From: Zeimonas arvi
GTDB taxonomy: Bacteria; Pseudomonadota; Gammaproteobacteria; Burkholderiales; Burkholderiaceae_E
Length of the DNA stretch: 64,000 nt
Direction: 5' to 3'
Assembly: GCF_008039575.1 (NCBI RefSeq)
Contig: NZ_VDUY01000001.1
Span: 248,001-312,000 of the forward strand
The notes below the pieces were generated by a model, which was not told the origin of the DNA, searched no databases, and saw only the letters and a program-made list of their open reading frames with translations. Positions 8,432 to 16,584 of this stretch are shown piece after piece (the first letter of the stretch is position 1; each line of letters starts with the position of its first letter). Made by a program: the position numbers and the translations under genes.

Positions 8432-8445
8432 ATGACACCGGTCAA
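8432..8445. promoter_or_regulatory. FNR/DNR-like box upstream of the permease chimera
   Basis: ATGAC-ACCG-GTCAA resembles the Fnr/Dnr dyad TTGAT-N4-ATCAA in its TTGAC-N4-GTCAA variant. It lies 67 bp before the minus-strand start at 8365 and downstream of the merR stop. A weaker relative (GAGAT-CTGC-GTCAG) lies about 20 bp away, at 8413-8426. Confidence 0.4.
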
Positions 8446-8486
8446 GCGATGCCGGATCGCCGCGCCGGGGCCCGGGGGCCCCGCCC

Positions 8487-8918
8487 TCAGCCCTCGGGCT
8501 CGTGACAGGCGCAGGCCTCGCCGTGCGCGGCCGCCACCAGCTCCTGCAGGATCCCGCACTCGCGCGCGGCGTGCGGCTCCCCGCATTGCGCCCGCAGCGC
8601 GGCCAGCTGGCGCTCGAGCGCCCGCAGGCTTTCGATCCGCGCGCGCACCCGACCCAGCTGGTCGTCGATCAGCTCGTTGATGTCGCCGCAATCGGCTTCG
8701 GGCTGCGCCGCGAAGTCGAGCAGGCGCCGGACCGCCTCGAGCGGCATGTCGAGCGCGCGGCAGTGCCGCACGAAGGCCAGCCGTTCGAGATGCCCGATGC
8801 CATAGGCGCGATAGCCGTTGCTCTCGCGCGCAGGCTCCGGCAACAGACCCGCCCTCTCGTAGTAGCGGATGGTCTCGACGTCGACGCCGGTGGCTTTCGC
8901 GAGTTCGCCGATACGCAT
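8487..8918 (-). CDS. MerR-family Cd(II)/Pb(II)-type metal-responsive regulator (CadR/PbrR-like)
   Basis: MerR activator of 143 residues. The N-terminal helix-turn-helix reads MRIGELAKATGVDVETIRYY and is followed by the GLLPEPARESNGYRAY wing. A dimerisation helix follows. The metal ligands match the CadR/PbrR subgroup: Cys77 in DCGDINELID, Cys112 in AQCGEP and Cys121 in ARECGIL. A Cys-rich tail, ACACHEPEG, follows. It would bend the divergent promoter at 8965 upon Cd, Pb or similar divalent metal binding and so activate the transporter at 9040. CadR is commonly paired with a P-type ATPase; here its only neighbour is a small CDF-like protein. Confidence 0.93.
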   Translation of the reverse strand: MRIGELAKATGVDVETIRYYERAGLLPEPARESNGYRAYGIGHLERLAFVRHCRALDMPLEAVRRLLDFAAQPEADCGDINELIDDQLGRVRARIESLRALERQLAALRAQCGEPHAARECGILQELVAAAHGEACACHEPEG

Positions 8919-8964
8919 GATTCCCTCCGATGGTCGCGCACTGCGTTCGACCGATCATAGCCCC

Positions 8965-8995
8965 TTGACTCCGTAGCGACTACAGGCTTTTCAAT
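8965..8995 (+). promoter_or_regulatory. MerR-type promoter/operator for the cation transporter
   Basis: The -35 element TTGACT (8965-8970) and the -10 TTCAAT (8990-8995) are separated by 19 bp, the long spacer characteristic of MerR-controlled promoters. The spacer holds the imperfect dyad CCGTAG-CGA-CTACAG, close to CadR/PbrR operators (CTATAG...CTACAG type). It lies between the divergent regulator and transporter genes. Confidence 0.85.
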
Positions 8996-9039
8996 ATCGA
9001 ACCATCGATATCGATGTCTCGCTGAACAGGAATTCCATC

Positions 9040-9675
9040 GTGTCCCATTGCCACGGCTATCACTGCAGTGCCACCGCATTCGATGCGCGCAGCCCGCGGC
9101 TTCGTCGGGTGCTGTGGATCGCCTTGATCCTCAACGCCGCGATGTTCGCGGTCGAGATCGTGGGCGGACTGAAGTCCGGATCGGTCTCGCTGCTGGCCGA
9201 CGCGGTCGACTTCGCCGGCGATGCGGCCAACTACGCGCTGTCGCTCACCGTGCTGTCGATGGGCCTGCTGTGGCGGGCCCGCGCCGCCTGGATCAAGGGC
9301 GCCACGATGGGCGCCTACGGGGCCTTCGTGCTCGGCAAGGCGGCCTGGGCGGCGGCAGCGGGCTCGGCGCCCGAGCCGATCACGATGGGCGCGATCGCCG
9401 TGATCGCGCTGGCGGTGAACGCCGGCGTCGCGGTGATGCTGTTCGGCTTTCGCGAGGGCGATGCCAACCTGCGCTCCGTGTGGCTGTGCAGCCGCAACGA
9501 TGCGATCGGGAACCTCGCGGTGGGGATTGCGGCGCTCGGCGTGTTCGGCACCGGCACCGCCTGGCCCGACCTGGCGGTCGCGAGCGTGATGGCCACGCTC
9601 GCGCTGACAGCCTCGGTGTCGGTGCTCAGGCAGGCGCGCGGCGAGATCGAGTTGGCGACCTCGACCGCGCGCTGA
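9040..9675 (+). CDS. Small cation-efflux (CDF-like) membrane protein
   Basis: Inner-membrane protein of 211 residues with about six membrane segments and no C-terminal cytoplasmic CDF domain. The first helices carry the CDF-type acidic signature SVSLLADAVDFAGDAANYALSL (Asp residues in helix 2), and a second such site reads SRNDAIGNLAVG in helix 5. The N-terminus MSHCHGYHC is rich in Cys and His and could collect metal. The start is GTG at 9040 with CAGGA upstream. Expression is predicted to depend on the divergent CadR/PbrR-like regulator through the promoter at 8965, so it probably exports Cd, Pb, Zn or a similar divalent cation by proton antiport. Confidence 0.88.
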   Translation: MSHCHGYHCSATAFDARSPRLRRVLWIALILNAAMFAVEIVGGLKSGSVSLLADAVDFAGDAANYALSLTVLSMGLLWRARAAWIKGATMGAYGAFVLGKAAWAAAAGSAPEPITMGAIAVIALAVNAGVAVMLFGFREGDANLRSVWLCSRNDAIGNLAVGIAALGVFGTGTAWPDLAVASVMATLALTASVSVLRQARGEIELATSTAR

Positions 9676-9705
9676 AACCGAAACGCCGGCGAGCGACGCG
9701 CGCGC

Positions 9706-10212
9706 TCAGCCCAGTCGCTCGTCGGCCTTGGCGCCGGCGCGATAGGTCTCGTAGACGACGACCGGCACGCCCAGGTCGCCCAGGTGCTGCTTGACCAGCG
9801 GCTCGACCTGCGCCCACTCGAGACCGCCCACGCCGGTGGCCAGGCGAGGCAGGGCCACGCTCTGCACCTGCTCGGCGCGGACGAACTTCGCCAGCGCCTT
9901 CAACGCGCGGCTCACGTTCTCGGTGGTGGCCTTGCCGGGCCTGGCCGACCCGCCGCTGCCCATCGTGTCCTGGGTCAGCAGGTTGACGATGCCGCGGGTG
10001 CTGCCGTCGACATCGACGCCACGCCAGGCCCAGATTTCGCCGGCGGCCAGCGGCTTGCCGTGGATCGCGTGCCGGTAATCGCGCACCATCGACGGCCAGC
10101 GCTCGCGCAGCGCCAGCGCCAGGCCGGTGTCGAAGTGGTCCTGCGGTGCGATGCCGTGCGCGATGAACTGGGCCCTGGTCAGGAGGATGTCGCCTTCGAC
10201 TTTACGGATCAT
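9706..10212 (-). CDS. Macro domain protein (ADP-ribose binding/hydrolase)
   Basis: Single macro domain of 168 residues. ATG 10212 is chosen because the domain starts at once (MIRKVEGDILLT). Key blocks are FIAHGIAPQDHFDTGLALAL (substrate loop and first helix), GIVNLLTQDT, the glycine-rich SGGSARPGKATTENV, and VALPRLATGVGGLEW near the C-terminus, which supplies the phosphate-binding loop. The family binds ADP-ribose and often removes it from proteins, nucleic acid or O-acetyl-ADP-ribose. No DarT-like ADP-ribosyltransferase partner is adjacent, so it is probably a stand-alone de-ADP-ribosylase. An FNR-like box lies 111 bp upstream. Confidence 0.85.
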   Translation of the reverse strand: MIRKVEGDILLTRAQFIAHGIAPQDHFDTGLALALRERWPSMVRDYRHAIHGKPLAAGEIWAWRGVDVDGSTRGIVNLLTQDTMGSGGSARPGKATTENVSRALKALAKFVRAEQVQSVALPRLATGVGGLEWAQVEPLVKQHLGDLGVPVVVYETYRAGAKADERLG

Positions 10213-10322
10213 GGAACGTTTCCGGTCTGGATCGTTGAGGAGGAGGATGCCCCGGGGCAGACGGTACGCAACGAGGGGCGCGCCCGATGTCATCATTGTT
10301 CTCGTCATCTGCCGTCCGCACC

Positions 10323-10336
10323 CTGACGCGGGTCAA
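10323..10336. promoter_or_regulatory. FNR/DNR-like box between the macro-domain and MFS genes
   Basis: CTGAC-GCGG-GTCAA, a 14-bp imperfect dyad of the TTGAC-N4-GTCAA type. It is placed between the divergent starts at 10212 (minus) and 10382 (plus), so it could serve either gene. Confidence 0.4.
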
Positions 10337-10381
10337 TCGATGCCAATTCACCTGAACCCGCCGCGAGCGACGGGCTGACCG

Positions 10382-11602
10382 ATGCGCCCGGCCCCTCTCG
10401 TCGCCGCGATGTGCGCGGGACAGCTCGGCAGCCTGCTGCCCCACATGGCGTTCTCGGCGCTGATCCCGCGCTTCGCCGCGCTCTGGGGCCTGAGCGCCGC
10501 CGAGAGCGGCGCGATCTCCGGCGCCTTCTTCATCGGCTACGCGTGCGTGGTACCCCTCACCACCACGCTGACCGATCGGGTCGACGCGCGCCGCATCCTG
10601 GCCTTGGGGTCCCTTGTCAGCGCGCTCGCCACCTTCGCCTTCGCGGCCTTCGCCCGCGACTTCTGGTCGGCGGCGCTGTTGTGGGCGCTCGCCGGAGCCG
10701 GCTTCGCCGGCGCCTACATGCCCGGGCTGCGCGCGCTGACCGACCGGCTGCCGCCGGGCGACGCCTCGCGCAGCATCACCCTCTACACCTCGAGCTACTC
10801 GATCGGCGTGGGCCTGTCCTTCCTGGGCGCCCAGCTGCTCGAGCGTCAGTTCGGCTGGCAGACGGCCTTCGTGTCCGTGGGCTGCGGGCCGCTGGTGATG
10901 GTGGCCGTCGCGCTGTCGCTTCCGGCCTGGCAGCCCACGCCGCGCGCCGGCACGCGCTTGCTGGATTTCCGGCCGGTGCTGCGCAATCGGCCGGCGATGG
11001 CCTTCGTGCTCGGCTACGGCGCGCATTGCTTCGAACTCGCGGCGATGCGGGCCTGGATCGTGTCGTTCTGGCTGTTCACCGCCGCGCGCAGCGGTGCGCC
11101 CTCGTGGATCGACGCGGTCGGCGTCAGCGTGGCGGTCACCCTGATCGCGATGCCGGCCAGCATCCTGGGCAACGAGCTGGCGATCCGGCTGGGCCGCCGC
11201 CGGCTGATCGCCGGCGTGATGATCGCCTCCTCGCTGATCGCACTCGGCCTCGGGTTCGCCTCGGCCGCACCCTGGCCACTGGTGCTGGCGCTGTTGCTGC
11301 TGCATGGCTTCGCGATCCCGGCCGATTCGGGCTCGCTGACATCGGGCATGGTCGGGGCGGCCGAGCCCGACTGCCGCGGGGCCACGATGGCGCTGCACTC
11401 GACCATCGGCTTCGGCGCATCCTTCCTGGGGCCGCTCGCGATGGGGCTCGCCATCGACGGTTTCGGCGGGCCGAGCAGCGTCGCCGGCTGGCAGGCCGCC
11501 TACTTCGTGCTGGCGCTGGCCGCGGTCGCCGGGCTTCCCGCGCTGCGGCTGGGCATCGCGCGCAGCACCTCGCCCGCCAGCGTCCCGGCCCAGATCCGGT
11601 AG
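10382..11602 (+). CDS. MFS transporter
   Basis: Major facilitator superfamily protein of 406 residues with about 12 membrane helices. The MFS motif A region is weak but visible between helices 2 and 3 (LTTTLTDRVDARRILALG). The central loop falls at about residues 190-205, and a second-half counterpart (NELAIRLGRRRLIAG) follows helix 8. It would be a proton-coupled importer or exporter of a small molecule in the inner membrane; nothing in the sequence fixes the substrate. Its 3' end overlaps the convergent SGNH-hydrolase gene by 103 bp. Confidence 0.88.
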   Translation: MRPAPLVAAMCAGQLGSLLPHMAFSALIPRFAALWGLSAAESGAISGAFFIGYACVVPLTTTLTDRVDARRILALGSLVSALATFAFAAFARDFWSAALLWALAGAGFAGAYMPGLRALTDRLPPGDASRSITLYTSSYSIGVGLSFLGAQLLERQFGWQTAFVSVGCGPLVMVAVALSLPAWQPTPRAGTRLLDFRPVLRNRPAMAFVLGYGAHCFELAAMRAWIVSFWLFTAARSGAPSWIDAVGVSVAVTLIAMPASILGNELAIRLGRRRLIAGVMIASSLIALGLGFASAAPWPLVLALLLLHGFAIPADSGSLTSGMVGAAEPDCRGATMALHSTIGFGASFLGPLAMGLAIDGFGGPSSVAGWQAAYFVLALAAVAGLPALRLGIARSTSPASVPAQIR

Positions 11603-12312
11603 CCGACCGGCGACGGGTGGAATCCGTCGGCGGCCATCGGCGAGCGGGCGGCCGGCAGCGAGCCGTCGTGCATCGTCGAGCGGTCGTCCATCGCCGGCAA
11701 GGGCAGATGGCGCAGCGCGGGGTCGCCCGCGGCCCGCCGCACCAGCACGGCGTCGAGCCGGCGGGCCTGCTCGCCGAGGTACCAGCGCAGCGGCTGCGGC
11801 AGCAGCGGGAACCGGTGCATCGGCGGCAGGCCGGAGAGCACCACGGTCCGCGCGCCGTGCCGGTGCCCCAGCGTGTCGATCAGCCGATCCACGGTGCGCT
11901 GCCAGCGCGCGGGCGGCGTGGCGCCGGTCACGTCGTTCACGCCGACCACCAGCACCGCCACGTCGCAGGGCCAGGGCGCCAGCGCCTGGGCCATCGCGAG
12001 CGCATCGGCGGCGGCGGCGCCGGTGCGTGCCTCGAGCCGCCAGGCCACCCGGTCGAACGCAGCCGGGCCGATCAGCGCCCGCGCCAGGTTGCCGGCCAGC
12101 GCCTGGTCCTGCGTCGGGGCGCCGACGCCGGCCGCCGAGGAATCGCCGACCAACAGCAGCCGCAGCGGGCGGACGGCGCCCCCCTCGGGCAGGCCCTCGG
12201 CGCCCTCGCGCAGTCCCGCCGCTTCGGGCAGGCGAAGCGCGATCCTGCGAACCCGCCTGCCCTGCGCGATCAGCAACGGCGCGAGCGCGAGCCTCGCGAC
12301 CACGAGCTTCAA
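11500..12312 (-). CDS. SGNH/GDSL-family hydrolase
   Basis: SGNH-hydrolase of 270 residues. Block I is LLLVGDSSAAGVGAP (nucleophile Ser in GDS), block III is VLVVGVNDVTG (Asn), and block V is DGFHPSPVGY (Asp and His). A short basic, hydrophobic N-terminus (LVVARLALAPLLIAQGRRVRR) suggests a membrane anchor or a secreted lipase/esterase. There is no in-frame ATG near the start. TTG 12312 overlaps the rlmJ stop codon (TTGA), and GTG 12303 is an alternative; translational coupling to rlmJ is likely. The last 30 residues run into the opposing MFS gene and are not conserved in type. Confidence 0.85.
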   Translation of the reverse strand: MKLVVARLALAPLLIAQGRRVRRIALRLPEAAGLREGAEGLPEGGAVRPLRLLLVGDSSAAGVGAPTQDQALAGNLARALIGPAAFDRVAWRLEARTGAAAADALAMAQALAPWPCDVAVLVVGVNDVTGATPPARWQRTVDRLIDTLGHRHGARTVVLSGLPPMHRFPLLPQPLRWYLGEQARRLDAVLVRRAAGDPALRHLPLPAMDDRSTMHDGSLPAARSPMAADGFHPSPVGYRIWAGTLAGEVLRAMPSRSAGSPATAASASTK

Positions 12313-13277
12313 GGCCGCCTCGGGCCTCGAGGGGCCCGCCCGGCCCCCGGTCCGCTTGCCGCCACGCGCACGCGGGCTGCCGGCTTGCGGCCCGGGCCGG
12401 CTGCGCCTGCGCCATGGGGCTCCTCGCCGTCCGTCTCGAGCGTGAAACCCGCGCCATCGTCCTGGCGCAGGGCCGCCAGCAGCCAGGGCAGGCATTCCCG
12501 CAGGCTGGCCTGCAGCGTCCACGGCGGATTGACCACGAACATGCCGCTGCCGTGCAGGCCCAGGCCATCGGCCGACGGGTGCCGCACGCTCAGCGTGGCG
12601 TGCAGCCAGCGGATGCCGGGCTGGTTGCGCAGCCGCCGCGCCAGGTCGGCCGGTTCCGGGCGCTGCACCAGCGGATACCAGATCGCGTAGCAGCCTGTCG
12701 CGAAGCGCGACAGCGCGTCGCGCAGCGCGGCCAGCACCCGCGCGTAGTCGCGCTTGTCCTCGTACGAGGGGTCGATCAGCACCAGCGCCCGACGGGGCGG
12801 CGGCGGCAGCAGCGCCTTGAGTCCGGCGAAGCCGTCCCCCGCGTCGACGATGGCGCGCTTCTGCGCCTCGCGACCCGCCTCGCCGATATTGCCGGCGAGC
12901 ACCCGGCTCTCCGTCGGATGCATCTCGAACAGGCGCAATCGGTCGCGCTCGCGCAGGTGACGCAGCGCGATGAAGGGCGAGCCAGGATAGTGGCGCAAGC
13001 GCCCCTCCGGATTCAGCGCGCGGATCTCGTCGAGATAGTCGACCACTGCCGGCGGCGCGTCGGCGCGGCCCCAAAGCCGGCCGATGCCGTCGGCGAACTC
13101 GCTGCGCTTGGCGGCCCATTCGCCTTCGAGTCCGTAGAGGCCCGCGCCGGCGTGCGTGTCGACGACCCAGAAAGGCGTGTCCTTCTGGGCCAGGTAGCGA
13201 AGCAGCTGAACGAGCACGAGGTGCTTCAGGACGTCGGCGTGGTTGCCGGCGTGGAAGGCGTGGCGATAGCTGAACAT
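12309..13277 (-). CDS. rlmJ: 23S rRNA (adenine(2030)-N6)-methyltransferase RlmJ
   Basis: RlmJ of 322 residues, longer than the usual 280. It methylates A2030 of 23S rRNA from S-adenosylmethionine. Family features are the invariant N-terminus MFSYRHAFHAGNHADVLKH, the SAM site VVDTHAGAGLY, the motif-IV variant LIDPSYEDKRDY (usually DPPYE), and the FVVNPPW strand near residue 262. The final 35 residues are a low-complexity Gly/Pro/Arg extension that is not part of the fold and may be a read-on tail. The gene is followed by the overlapping SGNH hydrolase. Confidence 0.94.
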   Translation of the reverse strand: MFSYRHAFHAGNHADVLKHLVLVQLLRYLAQKDTPFWVVDTHAGAGLYGLEGEWAAKRSEFADGIGRLWGRADAPPAVVDYLDEIRALNPEGRLRHYPGSPFIALRHLRERDRLRLFEMHPTESRVLAGNIGEAGREAQKRAIVDAGDGFAGLKALLPPPPRRALVLIDPSYEDKRDYARVLAALRDALSRFATGCYAIWYPLVQRPEPADLARRLRNQPGIRWLHATLSVRHPSADGLGLHGSGMFVVNPPWTLQASLRECLPWLLAALRQDDGAGFTLETDGEEPHGAGAAGPGRKPAARVRVAASGPGAGRAPRGPRRP

Positions 13278-13484
13278 GGTCGTGTGCTCCCTGTCAGCCG
13301 ATCCGCTCGCGCAGTCGCAGCGGCTCGAGCGCCGGCAGCACGAGGCGACTCGGCGGGCGTCGGTCCAGGAGGGGGGAGATCATTGGCGCCTCGGCGGCGC
13401 GGCGGCATGCCGCATCGCAGGAATGTTGGTACGAAGAAGATCATCGCAGATCGGCGACGGGAATCGGCCAGGTCCATGCCCGAC

Positions 13485-13498
13485 CTGTCCTGCGTCAA
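13485..13498. promoter_or_regulatory. FNR/DNR-like box upstream of cytochrome c
   Basis: CTGTC-CTGC-GTCAA, 71 bp before the cytochrome c start codon at 13569. The right half-site is perfect for the GTCAA variant; the left is degenerate. The surrounding 13278-13568 holds no convincing gene. Confidence 0.4.
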
Positions 13499-13568
13499 GT
13501 CGCGATCCACGGGAGACGCGCAGATTCTCCATGAGGCGCATTCAGCCTGAATCAGGAAGGAGACTCTC

Positions 13569-13994
13569 ATGAAACGCGATCTCGTGAACGCCGCATTGCT
13601 CGGCATTGGACTGACCATCGCCGGCGGAGCGGCACTGGCCCAGCAGAAACCCGACATCGGCAAGCGCGAATACGACGCAAACTGCGCCAGTTGCCACGGC
13701 CCGGCCGGCAAGGGCGACGGACCGGTCAAACCCTGGCTGACGAAGAGCGCTCCGGACCTGACGATGCTCGCGAAGAACAACGGCGGCGTCATGCCGGTCG
13801 CGAAGCTCTACGCAACGATCGAGGGAAGCCGCGAGGCCACCGCGCACGGTACCGCGGACATGCCGGTGTGGGGTTACGAGTATCGGGTCCAGGCAGCCCA
13901 GCACTACATGGACACGCCGTACGACCCCGAGGTCTACGTTCGGACGCGGATCCTGGCCCTGATCGACTACATCTACCGGCTGCAGGCAAAGTAG
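13569..13994 (+). CDS. Class I cytochrome c, periplasmic
   Basis: Single-haem c-type cytochrome of 141 residues with a Sec signal peptide (cleavage after ALA near residue 24). The haem site is C39-A-S-C42-H43 (ANCASCHGPAGKGDG), and the axial Met is in ADMPVWGYEY. The family is the SCO1/SoxX-like group of c-type cytochromes with a GPAGKGDGP loop. AGGAG precedes ATG. It likely moves electrons in the periplasm. It lies 44 nt upstream of the VIT1-type transporter and downstream of an FNR-like box, which suggests expression when oxygen is low (inference). Confidence 0.92.
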   Translation: MKRDLVNAALLGIGLTIAGGAALAQQKPDIGKREYDANCASCHGPAGKGDGPVKPWLTKSAPDLTMLAKNNGGVMPVAKLYATIEGSREATAHGTADMPVWGYEYRVQAAQHYMDTPYDPEVYVRTRILALIDYIYRLQAK

Positions 13995-14038
13995 CCGGCG
14001 CTGGCCGGGACGCTCACCGACAGGATACGATCCCCGCG

Positions 14039-15088
14039 ATGAGCGCACCGGATCTCGACACGGCCACGTCGGGCTTCCTCGAAGAGGCTCGCTCGGCACG
14101 CCTGTATCGCGAACTGGCCGACATCGAGCGAGAGCCGAGGGTCGCCCGGATGTACCGGGAATTGGCCGGGGCCGCGGACCAGCAAGCGGCCTTCTGGGCG
14201 GTGCGCATGCGGCAGGCAGGCGGTCAGCCGCCCGCCGAGGCGCCGATCGGCTTCCGGGCCCGGCTCGCGCTCGCGCTCGCCAGGCGAATCGGCATCCGCC
14301 CGATGCGCGGCGTGCTGTCCACGCTCAAGGTGCGCGGCTTGTCGGTCTACTCGGCGCCCGCCCCGTCCGGGCACCCTCACCCGATCCGGGCCGACGAGAT
14401 CGGGCGCCGGCATCGCACCGGCGCTGGCAACCTGCGCGCGGCGGTGTTCGGCGTGAACGACGGCCTGGTCTCGAACGCCAGCCTGATCATGGGCATGGCC
14501 GGCGCGTCGGCCGACCCGCGCACGCTGCTGCTGGCCGGCATCGCCGGGCTGCTGGCGGGCGCCTTCTCGATGGCCGCAGGCGAGTACGTGTCGGTGCGCT
14601 CGCAGCGCGAGGTCTTCGAGTACCAGATCGGCCTGGAACGCGAGGAGCTCGAGGAATACCCCGACGCCGAGGCCGAAGAGCTGGCGCTGATCTACCAGGC
14701 CAAGGGCTTTCCGCCCGAGGATGCGCGAAGGCTCGCGCGGACGCTGATCGCCGACCCCGAGCGCGCGCTCGATACGCTGGCGCGTGAGGAGCTGGGACTG
14801 AACCCCGACGAGCTCGGCTCGCCCTGGGGCGCGGCGATCTCGTCCTTCCTCGCCTTCGCGGCCGGCGCGGTGATCCCCCTGCTGCCCTTCCTGCTGGCGA
14901 GCGAGGCGGCGGCCCTCGCGGCCTCCATCGGCCTGGCCGCGACCGCGCTGTTCGGGGTCGGCGCCGCGCTGTCCTTCTTCACCGGGCGCAATGCCCTGAT
15001 GTCGGGGCTGCGGATGCTGGCGATCGGCGCGGCCGCCGGCGCGGCCACCTACGGCATCGGCGCGCTGGTCGGCGTGAGCGTCGGCTGA
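14039..15088 (+). CDS. VIT1/CCC1-family metal transporter with rubrerythrin-like N-terminal region
   Basis: Protein of 349 residues. Residues 1-65 form an acidic helical segment (FLEEARSARLYRELADIERE...MYRELA) resembling a rubrerythrin/ferritin-like half with E-x-x-x-x-Y-R-E-L repeats. From about residue 125 there is a VIT1/CCC1 domain, with NLRAAVFGVNDGLVSNASLI, the cytoplasmic metal-binding helix AAGEYVSVRSQREVFEYQIGLEREELEE, and further membrane spans. Family members export Fe(II) or Mn(II) across membranes. ATG 14039 gives the full ferritin-like segment. The last 40 bp overlap the convergent ligase gene. Confidence 0.9.
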   Translation: MSAPDLDTATSGFLEEARSARLYRELADIEREPRVARMYRELAGAADQQAAFWAVRMRQAGGQPPAEAPIGFRARLALALARRIGIRPMRGVLSTLKVRGLSVYSAPAPSGHPHPIRADEIGRRHRTGAGNLRAAVFGVNDGLVSNASLIMGMAGASADPRTLLLAGIAGLLAGAFSMAAGEYVSVRSQREVFEYQIGLEREELEEYPDAEAEELALIYQAKGFPPEDARRLARTLIADPERALDTLAREELGLNPDELGSPWGAAISSFLAFAAGAVIPLLPFLLASEAAALAASIGLAATALFGVGAALSFFTGRNALMSGLRMLAIGAAAGAATYGIGALVGVSVG

Positions 15089-16545
15089 AGCGAGCCGGGC
15101 GGCAGCGCCCGCACCTGCCTGAGCTTGCCGCTGACCGGGTTCGCTTCGGGAGGCTGCGGGTCGAGCGAGAGCGTCACCGGCGCGGCGCCTTGCGCCTTAA
15201 GGTATCGCGCCAGCACCCGCTTCACCCGCGTGAAGGCCTTCGCGCGCTCGGCGTCGTCGGCGACCTCGATCCGCAGGCACATCGCATCCGGCGCCGTCTG
15301 CACGAGCTGGAACCCGTGGACGCCGGCCTGTTCTTCGATCACCGTCTCGATCGCCAGCGGCAGGATCCGCACCTCGCCCTTGCCTTGCCCGATCCGCCGC
15401 AGCAGCAGCACGTCGTCGCGCCGCCCTTCGATGCGCACCGACGGCCGGCCGCAGCCGCAGGGGCAAGGCGAGTCGTCCAGCGTGACGCTGTCGCTCAGGT
15501 CGTAGCGGACCAGCGGCTGCACCCGGTTGGCCAGGTTGGTGACCAGCACGCTGGCCGAGGCCTCGCCCGGCGGCACCGGCCTGCCCTGCTCGTCCACCGG
15601 CTCGAGCACCACCCAGTCGTCGTTGACGTGCAGGCGGCCGTGCCGGCAGGCGAAGGCCATGTTCATGCATTCCGAGGCGCCGTAGTCCTCGACGACCGGG
15701 CAGCCGAAGGCCGCTTCGATCGCGGCCCGGTCGGCCCGGGTCAGGCCCTCGCCGCCGCACCACAGCGCGCGCGGCTCGATGGCCAGCCGCCCCTCGGCAC
15801 GTTCGCGCGCGAGCAGCATCAGCATCGTGGGGTAGCTGGCCACGAAACCGGGCCGCCATTCGTTCAGCGCGGCCACCAGTTCGGGCAGCGGCCGCAGGAT
15901 CGAGAAGGCGCGCGCGCTCGCGCCGATCGCCGGATGGATGCGACGCTGCCGCTCCCAGGACACCACGCCGGCGAAATGGCCCTCGACAGCCGCGATGAAG
16001 GCCAGCCGAGCCGGCTCCGGCACGAGTGCGCGCGGGTCCGCGATGCGCGCCCCGAGGTCGAAGCGGCAGGTCATCAGCGCCGAGTAGAGGGCCAGCGCGT
16101 CGGCGTCCTGCACGTAGATGCCGGGCACCCCGGTGGTGCCGGAACTCGTCCAGACCGCGTACTTGCCGAGGTAGGGCTCGGCGATCCGCTGCGGGTCGGC
16201 GACGAACTTCAGCAGGTCGGCCTTGCGCAGGTCGGGGTCGATCACCCAGTCGTCGAAGCTCGCCATCAGCTGCCCGCGCGAAACCGGCGGATAGGCGGTC
16301 AGGTCGTCGCTCCCGGGCGGCACGTGGCGCCAGTGGGCGCGATAGAAGGCCGAGCGGGTGCGCGCGTGCTCGATCATGCCGGCCAGGCGCTCGCGGCGGA
16401 TCTCGGCGCGGCGTGTGTCGTCGGCCGCGTCGTAGGCCCAGATCTTCTGCGCGTGCAGGCCCCAGCGCCACAGGTCGTCGACGCCGCGCCACCACTCCCA
16501 GGGGCTGGCGGTGCCCAGCAGCGCGGATACCGGGTCGATGCTCAT
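15049..16545 (-). CDS. AMP-dependent ligase, PaaK/phenylacetate-CoA-ligase-like
   Basis: Acyl- or aryl-adenylating enzyme of 498 residues in the PaaK branch of the ANL superfamily. The P-loop is WTSSGTTGVPGIYVQD (about residues 132-147). The adenine motif follows in EDYGASECMNMAFAC, then LVTNLANRVQPLVRYDLSDSVTL (the RYDLxD hinge region) and a Cys-rich DDSPCPCGCGRPS. The C-terminal lid carries RRDDVLLLRRIG. It would activate a carboxylic acid with ATP and pass it to CoA or a carrier. PaaK itself is about 430 residues; this protein has an extra N-terminal 60 residues. There is no pathway context nearby, so the substrate is unknown. Confidence 0.85.
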   Translation of the reverse strand: MSIDPVSALLGTASPWEWWRGVDDLWRWGLHAQKIWAYDAADDTRRAEIRRERLAGMIEHARTRSAFYRAHWRHVPPGSDDLTAYPPVSRGQLMASFDDWVIDPDLRKADLLKFVADPQRIAEPYLGKYAVWTSSGTTGVPGIYVQDADALALYSALMTCRFDLGARIADPRALVPEPARLAFIAAVEGHFAGVVSWERQRRIHPAIGASARAFSILRPLPELVAALNEWRPGFVASYPTMLMLLARERAEGRLAIEPRALWCGGEGLTRADRAAIEAAFGCPVVEDYGASECMNMAFACRHGRLHVNDDWVVLEPVDEQGRPVPPGEASASVLVTNLANRVQPLVRYDLSDSVTLDDSPCPCGCGRPSVRIEGRRDDVLLLRRIGQGKGEVRILPLAIETVIEEQAGVHGFQLVQTAPDAMCLRIEVADDAERAKAFTRVKRVLARYLKAQGAAPVTLSLDPQPPEANPVSGKLRQVRALPPGSLQPTLTPTSAPMP

Positions 16546-16584
16546 GCGCGCAATCTAGCGCGGCGAGGATAATCGCGCTTGACC

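Noticed and set aside
8463-8485. A GC palindrome after merR (GGGGCCC...GGGCCCC)
   Set aside because: No T-run follows on the minus strand, so I did not call it an intrinsic terminator.
13276-13572. A 98-codon plus-strand frame in the gap before cytochrome c
   Set aside because: No ribosome site, biased Arg-rich composition and no family features; it runs over the FNR-like box and the cytochrome leader.
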